A stretch of 64,000 nt of DNA from Omphiscola glabra (taxonomy: Eukaryota > Mollusca > Gastropoda > Lymnaeidae), in assembly GCA_964017045.1 (NCBI GenBank), contig OZ024794.1:49233013-49297012 (forward strand), given 5' to 3'. Made by a program: the position numbers and the translations under genes. Shown here piece after piece: positions 37,441-49,215 of the stretch. Numbering within the stretch: the stretch's first letter is position 1; every line of letters starts with the position of its first letter. The notes under the pieces were generated by a model. It made no database searches. It was not told the origin of the DNA and saw only the letters and a program-made list of their open reading frames with translations.

Positions 37441-39080
37441 TTTCAGTGACCCCCCCCCCCCCCCCCCAAGTAATTATGTCAACATTTTTATAGCCCCCCC
37501 CCTAAAAAAAAAATATAATAAATAATTATTTATAATATAAATAAATATATAAATATAGTCTAGTTTTTGCCTGTGCTGATGTATTTTAAAAAAACAAAAA
37601 ACATTTTAAAAATCCTTACCTGGTTAATCAACAAGTAAAACAAGTTTTTACATTAAAACTACATCAATTAAAAGGTTGTTCAAGACTAAATATCATTGTT
37701 TGTGGAAGTATAAGTATGATTATTGTCGGTTTAGCTGAGTTTCTAGCTGCTATTATCTTCCCATGGAGTAGCCAGGTGTTTCTCTATCATAAAAATGGGC
37801 ATAGTAGCCGATTTATTATTTTCATCTTGCGGAACTTATATACCAGACAAGTCAACATCATTCTCATCTAACCATACAGCACTTAAAATAGAAGCATTGT
37901 CAGTGTGAGCAATAATTGCCATAAGCTCTCTCAGTCCATATCATTTATCTTGACTGCAAACGACACTTGAACCTTGTCTTTGTTCCATACCTGCAACCTG
38001 AGCGCAAACATACCGTCCTATAGTCATTTGCGACAAACAGATTCTACAGGCGAAGATAAGCCAACTTTTGACTTCTCTTGCACTAACAAAGTGTGCTAAC
38101 ATTCTGACAAGCCATCAGCAGTGCACAGACAGACACACATAAATAAATCTTGTTAAAAGCGTAAAAATTATACAACTATTTTAATTTACGCTCATTAATT
38201 TTTTTTAAAGCATGCAATTAACAGTCAATTTTTAAGATTAAAATTTTTAAAGAGAAAACATGATTGTTGACGTCAACTAATCTAACCCCACCTCCCCTTG
38301 TCAACAACTGTCAAACATTTCTAACCCCCATCCCCAATATTTTGTTGACATAATTAATTAATTAAAGTAAATAATTCTATTTTTGTTGATAATTTAAAGA
38401 TCAAATTTTAATTAAATAAAGTAAATAAATAAAAGATAAAATATGTTTAAAAAACTTTTTTTAAAAAGACTGTATCAAAGACGAGTTAAATAAAATGCAC
38501 TAAAAAGTAGAAAATAGTTTACGATTTCTTACCACGTTTTAAGCTAAAAAAGGGTATATGTGCAGAAAATATCTTCAAAAATTAATCAAAATTAAACATA
38601 TTTAAGTTTCGTCTATAACATTCAGTTCGAATCATTTGGCTGCATAGAGTGCTCATCTACACAGTCTTTTTTTTTAGTGCAAAAAAAAAAAAAAAAAAAA
38701 AAAAAACAACAACATTTATTTGATTATTTTTAATTCATAAAAATATAATTTAAAAATAAAAGATTTTTTTTTAAATTGTAAAAATAAATTTTAACTATAA
38801 AATTGAATGTTTTTGTGTGTCTTTCATTGAAACGCTAAAATCTCATTAGGATCTCATGGTTACGATGATTTGAAAACTAAGGATATTTTAGAATGACGCT
38901 GTTTTGTAGGCAATTTGTTTGCTTCATTCTTTCAATGTGCTGTGAACTTTGTTTGACCCAATTATTAAAGTGTTGGGCTGCGATAAAGCTTTAAAATAGA
39001 TTAAAAAGACTCGAACAATCTGTGTCAATATAACAATATATATTAAGCTTTAATAATAATTTTACAATACACTTAAGTAA
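37441..39080. other. AT-rich, no gene recognised
   Basis: C run of about 17 at 37448, then strongly AT-rich sequence. A poly-A of about 27 at 38681-38706. Confidence 0.5.
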
Positions 39081-39200
39081 ACGTTTCGGCACATGCCTTC
39101 ATCAGTACTTGACCCAATAAGGCTGTTATTAGAGTGTGGGTAGCTAAAAATAGTCTCCCTTTGACCTCGCTATAACAGTTGACAAATCTATAGTCTGTCC
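39000..39200. mobile_element. Possible Penelope-like or other retroelement end
   Basis: ACGTTTCGGCACATGCCTTC followed by ATCAGT at about 39081-39106 resembles the TTTCGG-stem-CCTTCATCAG motif that I associate with ends of Penelope-like elements; GGCA/TGCC forms the small stem. No coding part was found. Weak call. Confidence 0.25.
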
Positions 39201-40095
39201 GTTTTCGAACATGTTAAAAACTTGGAGAAAAAGCCAGACGCGAGTACAATACGTAAGGCGGTTCGTTCCAGAAACATCAGTCGAAAACGACTATAAAAGG
39301 CCGATAGATTGAATAAGAATGAGGCAGATCATTTATCACGAGATTCTATCGCGTGCGTTATTTGTGCTACGAGACAGAGCTTTGTTTACTGCGTGTGTGT
39401 GTAGATTTCTTTTCATCATTGTACCACTTTTGCACATTGTATTTTATTAACATCGTACCGGTACCAACCAGACGATATACTTTAAGTCAATAGTTTTAAT
39501 TATTTTATTTTTTAAATTTTGTAATTCATGAGAATGAGCACATTATAACTTATTAATAGTAATGAGCCCTGGTTTGAGTATCGTATTCTTTGTTATTGCA
39601 TTTATCATTTGGTATCGTCTTTTGATGTGTACTGTTTTAGAACGAGCCATACACTTTAATAAGAGATTAAATTTTATTTTCTCCATATTGATAACATTAT
39701 GTAACAGACACATTGAGACAGAGTAAATCAATCAAACCGAACAATATTTTTAGCCAATCAATCAATTAATTAGTTTTGTTCACAAGTGGTTTCCCATTAA
39801 CATGTATCGATTGGTCGCAGCGCTGCTTAATTTGATGAACAACCGTGGCTATCTCGTTTAATATAGTGGTTATGTATTGATTTTGTCGTCCACAGTTAAA
39901 TTGTTGATTTTTTTAATAGTTAAAACTAAAATACTTTTCTTATACTTAAAATACGCTTTTTTTTTTTTGGGTGGTGGTAAAATTAAACAAATTAAATTTG
40001 ACTCTGATAATTTTTTGCTGACAATTTTTTGATTTGGATTACTGGACGATTTGGTGCTAACTCAAGACAAAGAGAGTTATGAGATGCATTGCCTA
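39201..40095. other. No gene recognised
   Basis: AT-rich sequence; CAATCAATCAATT tract at 39755-39768. Confidence 0.45.
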
Positions 40096-40097
40096 AA

Positions 40098-40318
40098 CTT
40101 TTGTTCAGTTACAAAGGTCTATTAGAACTAGATTTTTTTTTCAGTCAAATAAGTGTACCAGGACAAGACTCTTGTTCAGCCACATATGTCTACCAGTACC
40201 CAGGATTAGACTTTTTGTTCAATCAAATTAGTCTACTAGGACTCGACTTTCGTTTAGTCACTTAGTTCTACGATGACTAGACTTTTGTTCAGGGACATAG
40301 GTTTACTATTACTAGAAT
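40098..40318. repeat. Degenerate about 40-bp repeat, six copies
   Basis: The block GACTTTTGTTCAGTCACATA followed by GTCTACTAGGACTA recurs with strong divergence, so this is an old array. Confidence 0.8.
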
Positions 40319-40989
40319 TTTTTTTTAAAAATGTGACTGTGAACTTTAAATAATTTCTTTTTTTTTTCAAATTCAGTTCCAGATTTTCTCATTTCAGGTT
40401 CAAAAAATTATATTCCAATTATTTGACTCTGCAATTATTTGGACTGCACTGAAATGAACATTAAGACCCGCTGTAATAGATTCATCAGAAATGAAATATC
40501 TCTTCTGCGTTTAGGGTTCTCAACATTTAATGCGCCACGCCCCACCGAAAGGAGCACCTAAAAATGTTTAATGTCCCACTCGTCCTAACAACGCCACCCG
40601 CAACCCTTTGGAGATGTAGATACATGCCCCCCAGAGACTAAATGACCAAATATCCCCCAATGGCCAATGGCAATGGAGGCCCCATATTCTTAATCATAAT
40701 CTTCGAAAATCCCCCCCCCCCCCTTTTTGTGACTGTGAGGCGTACGCAGTACATAGTAGACCTGTGTGACGGAACAAAAGTCTAGTCATATAAAACATTA
40801 GGAAACACTGAAATCAAGTACATCCACCTCATACTCGCAATATTATAACGATTCTATTTCTATTATTTAGTGCTAAATTTCGGGACATACAGTTGCTCAT
40901 TGTGCCGAGTGATGACTTGAATCACCTGAACTCCACGTACTTTACAGGTTAGTCAGGTTAGTTTACACACCGATAATGGCCATTATCAC
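40319..40989. other. No gene recognised
   Basis: Contains GGGTTCTCAAC at about 40513, reminiscent of a hAT terminus, but no second end was found. C run at about 40710-40722. Confidence 0.4.
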
Positions 40990-41061
40990 GGGGACATAGC
41001 TCATTGGTAGAGCATTCGACTGCAGATCGAGAGGTCCTTGGTTCAATCCCAGGTGTCCCCT
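40990..41061 (+). tRNA. tRNA-Cys (anticodon GCA)
   Basis: Complete 72-nt cloverleaf without intron. Acceptor arm GGGGACA pairs perfectly with TGTCCCC (41054-41060), discriminator T. D arm GCTC/GAGC; anticodon stem TTCGA/TCGAG with loop CTGCAGA, so the anticodon GCA is at 41022-41024; T arm CTTGG/CCAGG with loop TTCAATC. The internal promoter is intact: A box TAGCTCATTGG and B box GGTTCAATCCC. No T4 follows immediately; the nearest TTTT is about 40 bases downstream. The perfect stems argue for a functional gene. An antisense open frame over it is spurious. Confidence 0.95.
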
Positions 41062-41624
41062 TCTTAAAAAAGCTGTCGTGCCAACTTCGTTTGTCAGTAA
41101 TTTTATGACTGTTTTTTTTACACAAGAGAAGTACTTTAGACAAGGGGCAGTATTTTTTACACCAGGTCCAAGTATTTTGTGGAATTACCTGGTGGTTCCA
41201 AGTGTTACAAAAAAGTTACCTTCTCATTTTCTATAAAATGCAGCTAAATGTACTGCATTATGTCGTAGTGATAGTGCCCTGCACTACGTCGTAGTGAGAG
41301 TGCAATTCCTTCGTCAACCGTTTGTGCCAAGAAATAACCCGAAATAGAGATGACGCTGTACAAAGACCCAACGACAGAGCAGACACTGTTGTTCATTTTA
41401 TCATTTTATAACAATGACTTACGAAACAGCAGTTGCAGTATAACGAAAATAGCAATACCTTCCTGTGCCAGGGTACGGAATAGACTCGCAGGCACACTCA
41501 TGCCCGAAGCTGAAAGACGCCCATAATCCAGTTCTGTGTGGTGTGCAGCCCCATAAAACAAAGATATAAAAAATAGAGACATTTTAAAATAATAATTCCT
41601 TTCCAAAGAAAAAAAAATCAATCT
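41062..41624. other. No gene recognised
   Basis: Unique sequence; CACTACGTCGTAGTGA is a short palindrome near 41282-41297. Confidence 0.45.
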
Positions 41625-41832
41625 ATTTACTGGAGTTCAGACGTTACACAACCTATTTACTGGAGTACAGACGTTACACAACCTATTTACTGGAGTACAG
41701 ACGTTACACAACCTAGTTTCTGGAGTACAGACGTTACACAACCTATTTACTGGAGTGCAGACGTTACACAACCTATTTACTGGAGTACAGACGTTACAAA
41801 ACCTATTTACTGGAGTACAGACGTTACACACA
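41625..41832. repeat. Minisatellite, 30-bp unit, 7 copies
   Basis: Unit CTATTTACTGGAGTACAGAC plus GTTACACAAC, very homogeneous. Confidence 0.95.
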
Positions 41833-42102
41833 AGCTTGCTGCGTGATAGCATCCCCCACTCAGTCCCCTTAATATAAAACATGTGGGGTTAGTGAGGGGG
41901 TGGTTTTGGAGAGGAAGCAGTACGCACCAGAAGCAAAAGATATATAAGAGATGTATTGTGTTTAAATTGTTATAGCTGTAAAATGTTGACTTGCTTTAAA
42001 TATGTATTTATTTATTTGCTGATAATGAATATGTAAAATGTAATCATAATTTTAAAAAAACAGCAGTAGGATTAATAAAGAATATTATCTTATCTTAATT
42101 TA

Positions 42103-42258
42103 TCTTTGTCTTGACGCCTGATAAGTTGATGTGGTCACGTAGCGTCCTTAGCATCTTTGTTAGTGAGTTGATCTGAGATATCTTTGTCTTGATGTAGGAT
42201 AAGACGGCGTGTTCACGTAGCGTCCTTAGCATCTTTGTTAGTAAGTTGATCTCGGATG
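42103..42258. repeat. Tandem duplication, 78-bp unit
   Basis: Two copies of about 78 bp, each beginning TATCTTTGTCTTGA and containing CACGTAGCGTCCTTAGCATC then TTTGTTAGT.AGTTGATCT. Confidence 0.88.
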
Positions 42259-42352
42259 TTGACAACGGCGAGCACATTAAAGATTAATATCGGCAGTGTC
42301 TTATTTTGAAAAAAAATATATCAAATGTTTTCCCTTTGACCTGAAATATTGG

Positions 42353-42468
42353 GCGATGCTATGCGTAGGGCAGAAGACCGAGAGGAATGGAGAAGAATAG
42401 TGTACATGTCATCTGTGGCGCCCCAACGGTCGAAGGACTACGGGACCTGATGATGATGATGATGATGA
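42353..42468 (+). mobile_element. Short 5'-truncated LINE (GATGAT family, copy 2) with 11-bp target duplication
   Basis: GCGATGCTATGCGTAGGGCA and the following sequence matches copy 1 (4215-4379) to the stop region and ends in (GATGAT)n. TGAAATATTGG flanks the insert at 42342-42352 and 42469-42479. Only the last about 85 coding bases and the tail were copied. Confidence 0.88.
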
Positions 42469-42479
42469 TGAAATATTGG

Positions 42480-43302
42480 TAGTTTTGTCCCGAGGGCGCG
42501 CGTTTTTCAGAAAGAAAAAAACAAAACATGGTGCTTAAGTTTGAGCATAATATGTTGAGATAAGTCTAGAACCTTCTCTAGCGTCATTGATGCGTGATCA
42601 CAGTCATGTTTCCTATATAAGAATAACCGGACGTGACGGGACAAAGTGCCATTCCATCAGTCGCCGAGCGATAGGATCCATCCATACCTCATCGATCAAG
42701 GTAAAATAATTATTGTGAAAATAGAAACATTTGGTCCCAAGTTAATATGGGGGGGGGGGGGGGGAACGACCTCCCGTATGTTTTACATACGCTGACGACA
42801 TTTCGATGGTGTAGTTTGCAATGTTAATGTGACAGTCCGTCTTATTTCAAGTGTAATGCATCTAGCGGGGAATTAATGAACAATTATTTTATGCTAATGC
42901 CTTCAGGTTTAATTGCATTGATGTTTGTAACCGAGGCCAGAAGACAGAAGACATTAAATTTAAAAGTTCTCCCCCCCCCCCCCACCATTTTTTAACCTTT
43001 TTTTACACACACAAACACGTAGCCTTAGTATCATGAATACAATTTTATTGTTTTTAGTTAAAGGCGAAGAAGGGACTTTTTTTTTTAATTGTAGTTAAAA
43101 TGTAATGTTATACTCGTTTTTATGAATGAATTAAAGAAAACCTTACAACAAAGTTTTCCGCATAAATCTTTTTTAATAAGTATTTTGTATCATTTTATTT
43201 TATCTTAATATTCTTATGACTCAACCGCTTTTACACCTGAAATTTATTGTACCAACTATTTCATAAAAACAAAAGAAAATATTACGCACCAAACGCACTT
43301 GA

Positions 43303-43342
<40 letters not shown>

Positions 43343-43640
43343 ATCTCATTTAGAGGAGTTATCGAACTTTCATTTTCTGAAATCCGTGACGTCATATTTC
43401 CTTCATCTTCCCTTTGAAAAAAACAGGAAAAACAGATTTTTGTGGGGTTGGGGATGGTGGTCATGAGTATGGCTGAAACATTTGAAAGAATGTGTTGTTG
43501 TCTGCAACAAGTCTCTGTGCCAAGTGTCAGCTCGATAGGTTGACGGGACGTGGGTCAATTAACCGTTCGAAGATTTTTGCCAGCCAGAAACACACGAACA
43601 AAAGCGAAGTTAATGTAAAGGATTTAAAAAAAAAAAGTAA
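42480..43640. other. No gene recognised
   Basis: AT-rich, with G run near 42749-42764, C run near 42971-42982 and a poly-A of about 31 at 43309-43340 flanked by the inverted words GAGATT and AATCTC. Confidence 0.45.
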
Positions 43641-43938
43641 GAACTATGTTCATAAATGTAGCACAATGAATGCCAGAGAACTATGTTCATAAATGTAGCA
43701 CGATGAATGCCAGAGAACTATGTTCATAAATGTAGCACGATGAATGCCAGAGAACTATGTTCATAAATGTAGCACGATGAATGCCAGAGAACTATGTTCA
43801 TAAATGTAGCACGATGAATGCCAGAGAACTATGTTCATAAATGTAGCACGATGAATGCCAGAGAACTATGTTCATAAATGTAGCACGATGAATGCCAGAG
43901 AACTATGTTCATAAATGTAGCGCAATGAATGCCAGAGA
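43641..43938. repeat. Minisatellite, 37-bp unit, 8 copies
   Basis: Unit GAACTATGTTCATAAATGTA plus GCACGATGAATGCCAGA; six central copies are essentially identical while the first and last carry GCACAATG or GCGCAATG. Confidence 0.95.
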
Positions 43939-44055
43939 AGCGTGAACATTCTGCGATGATTCTTGTTTTTATTGGGGGAGAAGTGGGGCCCAATGGACTA
44001 CGATGAGTCACTTCCTTGTTTTGTCACGTGATACGTACCAGCCATTGGTAGGCTT

Positions 44056-44098
44056 TCTGCTACACATAACAACACATAACAACACATAACAACAGATA
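44056..44098. repeat. AACAACACAT decamer repeat
   Basis: Four tandem copies. Confidence 0.85.
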
Positions 44099-44518
44099 AC
44101 AGCTGATCAGCCATTGCCATTATCATTAATTTCAAAGCACAATGTTTGTCTCCATCAGCGCCTCCCCCCGGTGTTAATTAAAAATTTTACTCTTCAAAAT
44201 ATTCTTGAATACACGTGCTTTCTTTAAATGACATTTATTAAATGTGACAATAATTATAATTCAGTTATGGTTAAAGGAAGAAAGTTGTTTGTTGAAAAAT
44301 TTGTGTGCGACTAGTGTGTTGCAGACAGCCTACCGGAAGTCTTACTCGTTCTTACGCTTATCACGTGACAAAACAATCGACTCATCGTAGTCCATTAGTC
44401 AACAATAATAACCTTGTCAGTCGTATGAGTGTTAAACTTTTTCTTGACCTGAAGTTAAAACAAAAAATTGTTACATTTGGCTGGCGTTTTGTGGGAGGGG
44501 CAGTAGGACAGTATAATG

Positions 44519-44664
44519 CAGTGGTTCTCAACCTTCCTAATGCCGCGACTCTTTAATACAAATCCTCATGCTTTGGCGACACCGCAACACAAATTTATTT
44601 ACGTTGCTACTTCATAACTGTAGAGTATGTGTATTTTCCAGTGGTCTTAGGTGACCCCTGTGAA
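44519..44664 (-). mobile_element. Truncated SPIN-like hAT element
   Basis: Begins CAGTGGTTCTCAACCTTCCT and continues AATGCCGCGACTCTTTAATA; further on GTTGCTACTTCATAACTGTA and GGTCTTAGGTGACCCCTGTG appear in the same order as in the reverse complement of the complete copy at 51011-51207. The other terminus is missing after TGTGAA. Confidence 0.8.
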
Positions 44665-44849
44665 CTTACTATTTTGAACTTCCAAGTGCAAATTAAAATA
44701 AATTACTCTGGGTGCCAAATGGGGTACGCGTGCTGCAGGCTGCCGGCTCCTGTTCAACGATATTAAAGCGGTGGTCATTATATAGACAATGAAATCTTCA
44801 AGTAAGTAAAAGTGATTAACGAAGCTGTCTTGAGACTATATTTAATGTA

Positions 44850-45240
44850 AAATGAGCGCATATCATTCAACCTGTCTCGCTCTTGTCCCGGGGACCCCAT
44901 CCAATGTTCCACCGGGCAGACGCCAAGTCTTTGTGGACAGTGCGTACTGCTTTATCTTTGTGACACGAGCGCTCGCCGTGGCCCCGGTCGCTTCCATTCA
45001 GTCCGGCCTGTGTACCCCCCACACGCAATCTCAATTGACGAGAGTGAATTTTGTGACACTCAGGAGGTCAACGGATGCTCGGCTCGTGCCTCGACCTCCC
45101 TTGTCTCGCCCCCACTCTGGTGCCACGGGCCCATATTTTAGACAGCAATCCGACAAAATGGATTCAACTCAGCCGGCATCAAATCCCAGAGTTATGCTCC
45201 TGACAGAAGACCTTCATAAATCTACCACGAGGCCTAGTGG
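44850..45240. promoter_or_regulatory. Unique GC-rich island
   Basis: CpG-containing non-repetitive sequence with a 153-codon plus-strand open frame that has no recognisable domain. Candidate regulatory element by composition only. Confidence 0.25.
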
Positions 45241-46530
45241 AGCTGTTCTACGACCCCATATACCCTCGCCCCCCCCCCACACACACCCACCCGACTTTTT
45301 TTTATATATATAAATCAATTCACCTTCACTTTGCTTTTCTGCCTTAATAATTTTTTGCGCTTCTTCCAAAATGAAAGTGTACATTAGTATTCTCGTCCAT
45401 ACTTGGAGCCCGGCGCCATGAGATGTTTTGATGAAGACCCCACTCCATTTCGGCCGAATCTTAAGCAATATTTCCACAACCCTACCCCCCCCCCACCCCC
45501 TGATTTTATAAATAATCAGGGGTTGGTCCAGGACGAATTCGATCGTCTGCCATTTAGCCGCGACCCCCCCCCCCCTTTACACAATTCCAGGGAATAGCAA
45601 CCCCCCTCTACTTTCCCCAAACTCCAACCCCCCCCCCCCCCCAATTCCAAGTAATATCGTCCATCGGATAAGAAACCGAGTAAACGAGCGAGAGCGCCAT
45701 CGCCTCGGAATAAATCATCGTAGTCTCCGGGTCCGAGGCCGGCTCCGGTAATTAAGTAATTTGTATAATAGAGAAGAAAATTATAAAATCGATACCCTGA
45801 ATTCACTGATATCCGACGGCATTAAAGCTCTGCTGATCGCCCGAGAGAAACGAGCAGAGAATATCGCTTGGCCTTCTTGCAGTGAGATCCCCGCCGACCC
45901 CTTTTAAAGGGATTTGGGGGTGGGGAGGCGTGGAGCTGTTTTTAAAACCAGGAATGAACGAGCGACTCAGCCAGGAAACGAGAGGTGCTTTTCATTAGAA
46001 GGATCCAAATTGCAGAATCCAATTTTTTTGCGCGTCCGGCCAAATTTGACTTTTAAAGAGCGTTCCCTGTTTCACAATAGGGCATAATGGATTGCTCAAG
46101 ACGAAAAAAAAAGGGGCGGCAAACATTTTATTCCCATAAACTGGGCATCATTATCCTCCCTAATGCTAATCCTGTTTATAGCAAATGGAGAATTCAAAGA
46201 ATCCCGTGTCTTTTAATTGTGAGCAAAGTTTGGGCGGTCGGTCCATTGGGCGTGAAAACAAATGTCGACTTATTGATAGTAATGTGATCGTTACTGATGA
46301 ATTGCTGGGGGGGGGGGGGGAAGGAAGAGAGGGGACTGGGAAGAAAAGGGGGAGTGGAGGAGAGAAACAGGAAAACAAAGTCTTGCGCCGATTCCACTTG
46401 GCTAGACCCAAACACGATCATATCCCGATAGACGGCGCTCGTGAAGTCTATAGAAAACAACAAAGTCTTTTTCCCCCCGAGCGTTCGATCGTGATTAGCG
46501 AGTCATTTCTCACCGGTGATGTCAGCTGAG
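45241..46530. promoter_or_regulatory. Mixed region with C runs and GC-balanced islands (45640-46080, 46180-46520)
   Basis: C runs at about 45270, 45485, 45566 and 45631-45641 alternate with unique CpG-rich sequence. A G run of about 13 lies at 46307-46320. Overlapping open frames on both strands are compositional. No exon recognised. Confidence 0.25.
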
Positions 46531-47385
46531 AGGGGGAAAAAAAGTTAAAGCGTTTAGTTGTCTAGCGCTCTCTACTGCTGGAGAATACAACTTAATAGCA
46601 CCATGTGCGTGTGAGTATGTGAGGTTGGTGTGGGGGATAATTCAGTTTTTTTAAAATTTGAAATCAAATGTTGACTCCTTGTTTTGAGCCCTGTCCCTTG
46701 TTTAAAGCAATCAGGGAAATTTGGCACAAATATTTCCTTTAAAAGAAGAAAACTACGCCCTTAAGAGGGCGGCGCCCCATTCCACTTCTGTCTTGACGAA
46801 TATTTTTCCCCCCACATCGCGCATTTGGATTTGATCCATTAATAATACGTTTCTCAACAAGATAACACCCGCTAACACCCCAACACTAAAAAAATTGCCG
46901 CCCCCCCCCCCCCCTCCACCAACGTCTCACTTGCAGAAATGTATTAAAAGAATTGAACCACTCTCTTTCATTGGTTGGGAACAGAATTGTGAATGTAACA
47001 TCCAACGAAATTTCCATGTATCAAAAAAATGTAAAGGCCTACTTGGTTATAGTGCTACTCTTTATCCATTTAATCATGGGATAATTTTTTATCTTTTTTT
47101 AACATAAATGATTTTATTTCTTTTACCATCCGTTGCAAAATTTATTAAATAAAGATTTTATTTTCGTATATTTTTAAAATCGACAATGGTTTTGTTTATA
47201 TTCCACTTCCACCCTCATGAGTTAAAACTTTTTCATTTTAAAATAAACTTGGTTGATAAAAAAGTTTTGTTTTAAAAAAAAAACATCTTGTTCAGCACAT
47301 ATGTAGCTTTCAATGTGTTGAACCTACTCGACGCGAGCATCAACATTTGACATTAAGAAGCAGGTGATCCCTGAATATAACAAGA
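46531..47385. other. No gene recognised
   Basis: C run of about 16 near 46900, followed by AT-rich sequence. Confidence 0.45.
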
Positions 47386-47389
47386 ATGA

Positions 47390-47572
47390 GGTTACCTGTG
47401 ACATATTCAGTTACATGGGACAGCGTCAGTTACGTGTGACAGATTCAATTACCTGTGACAACTTCAGTTACCTGCGACAGATTCACTGTGACAGATTTAG
47501 TTACCTGTGACAGCTTCAGTTACCTGTGACAGATTCAGCTACCTGTGACAGATTCAGTTACCGGTATGTTAT
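47390..47572. repeat. Degenerate 19-bp repeat (GTTACCTGTGACAGATTCA)
   Basis: About nine copies with substitutions and small indels. Confidence 0.88.
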
Positions 47573-48235
47573 CTAGAAAATTATTTCTTTGACGTTTTCT
47601 CGTCGATGGTTCTCATCATGCTCTAAATCGCTCTACCCTGACTCGACGTCACAACGTATCAGCACAAACTAAGTAATAGGGTCCTCCACCTAGGACCCTC
47701 GGGCTACATCCGCCCCGCCTGGCCGCCGGACATTGACCTACTGACCAGGTCAAAGCCAGCCCCATACTTGTCATTGAAATACTAGTAAGTTTGGATTTAT
47801 TACGTTTGTTTTCATTTTAAAATATTTTTGCAAAACCCCCCACCCCCACTTTTTTCTTTTAACAACAAATAAGGTATGGGCAGTGGGCACATGAATACGT
47901 TAATACTTTTTTCAAACAATCGTCCTGCCCCCAGAGCTGTCATGTGCTAATTTGGGGGGGGGGGGGCACTTTCCACTCTTCTGTTTTGTATCCCCCACCT
48001 TTTGCATGCAAAGTTGATGTTTTTTTTTCCAGATCACAACTTTAGGCCCCTTAAATATTCGAGGCCACCTGCCACAGAATGGGTTGTGGGGGCCCTCGTG
48101 ACGGCCCCGGACACAGAAAGGAGCGGTTGTTGAAAACGCATGATTATCGAGTGTCTTTAATATCGACTGTCTGTAATTTCGAGGTTTTGATGCAATTAAT
48201 TTTGAACAATAATTGACCGCTGTTAAAACGTCCAG
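47573..48235. other. No gene recognised
   Basis: Includes GGGTCCTCCACCTAGGACCC, an inverted repeat near 47678-47699, and a G run at about 47953-47967. Confidence 0.45.
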
Positions 48236-48345
48236 ATAATGTTCAGGACGTCTGACATAATGTTCACGATGTCGCAGATAATGTTCATGACGTCAAATAT
48301 AATATTGAGGACGTGCGAGATAATGTTCAACACGACACATAATGA
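48236..48345. repeat. Degenerate GATAATGTTCAGGACGTC repeat
   Basis: About five copies spaced about 23 bp. Confidence 0.8.
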
Positions 48346-48469
48346 CACAAGCACAAGTCAAAATTTTAACTCCGATTGGTTTTCCAATGCTTCCAATAAA
48401 TGATGCTATCATTATGATGAAGCAGGCGCTTGATCAACAAAGAAGTTACTCAAAACTCCGAGTCACCCC

Positions 48470-49215
48470 AAAATGAACCAACGTATCCGGATGTACCCCG
48501 TCATGACGCATGCGCCAGCTGACCTCAGATGTCGCCTTCAAACGAGTGTGCAAACCGCGTGTCAAATCATTCATCACACAGTTAAACGGCTATAACGCCC
48601 GCAAGAGGCTGATGAATTAAAGACACACAAACGTTGATACTCTCTCGGGCGCTTCATCTAGAAAATTAAAATCCCTACACGGCCCCCCTGCGCCAGCCCA
48701 TGTGTAAATATACCCACTGATCAGACGATCGGCTAATCATATTTGCTTTTCGCGCCTTTTTGCTTCCTTTCGGGGCGGTGCCAGGAAGGAACAAAGATGT
48801 AATCAATTGGTCGCGTATTGCTATCGTTTGGCCCTGCCAAGCGTGAAGCTAAGAAGGCACCAGCCGAGAAATGCTTCACTCATCCACACAATTCCAGATC
48901 GGACGACCAGGATGTCTGTGGACAAATATGGGCACCGTTTATGCCTGCCAGACGGTGCCCGAATCGATTTTTTTTTGCTAGCTGTTATCGGTCAGTGTAC
49001 AAACAATCCCTTCCAATTCTAGGACCCTCAACTGGGTGTAGACTTGATCAGGGCCGGTTGTTGAAAGGGAAGCCAGGCAGAAATATGTGGTCTGGTCAGA
49101 ACTTTGCCTACATAAAATTGGCATGTTCCGGTTGTCAGCACCAATCTGGCAAGTCGGGTGTCTGGGCGGTGTTATTCTATACGGTGCTATCTTGTAAAGT
49201 GACACCCGGGTAAAC
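48470..49215. promoter_or_regulatory. Unique GC-balanced region
   Basis: Non-repetitive CpG-containing sequence. Overlapping plus-strand open frames of 71 and 131 codons have no recognisable domain. Candidate regulatory element. Confidence 0.25.

Noticed and set aside
40505..40740. Possible third hAT element starting GGGTTCTCAAC
   Set aside because: Only one weak terminus-like word; no second end and no target duplication.
40958..41143. 61-codon minus-strand frame containing GTPGIEPRTSRSAVECSTNE
   Set aside because: This is the well-known spurious peptide from the antisense of a tRNA gene.
42440..42470. Hammerhead ribozyme core (CTGATGA)
   Set aside because: The CTGATGA belongs to a GATGAT tail; no GAAA-flanked stem arrangement was found here or at the other CTGATGA sites (46284, 48608).
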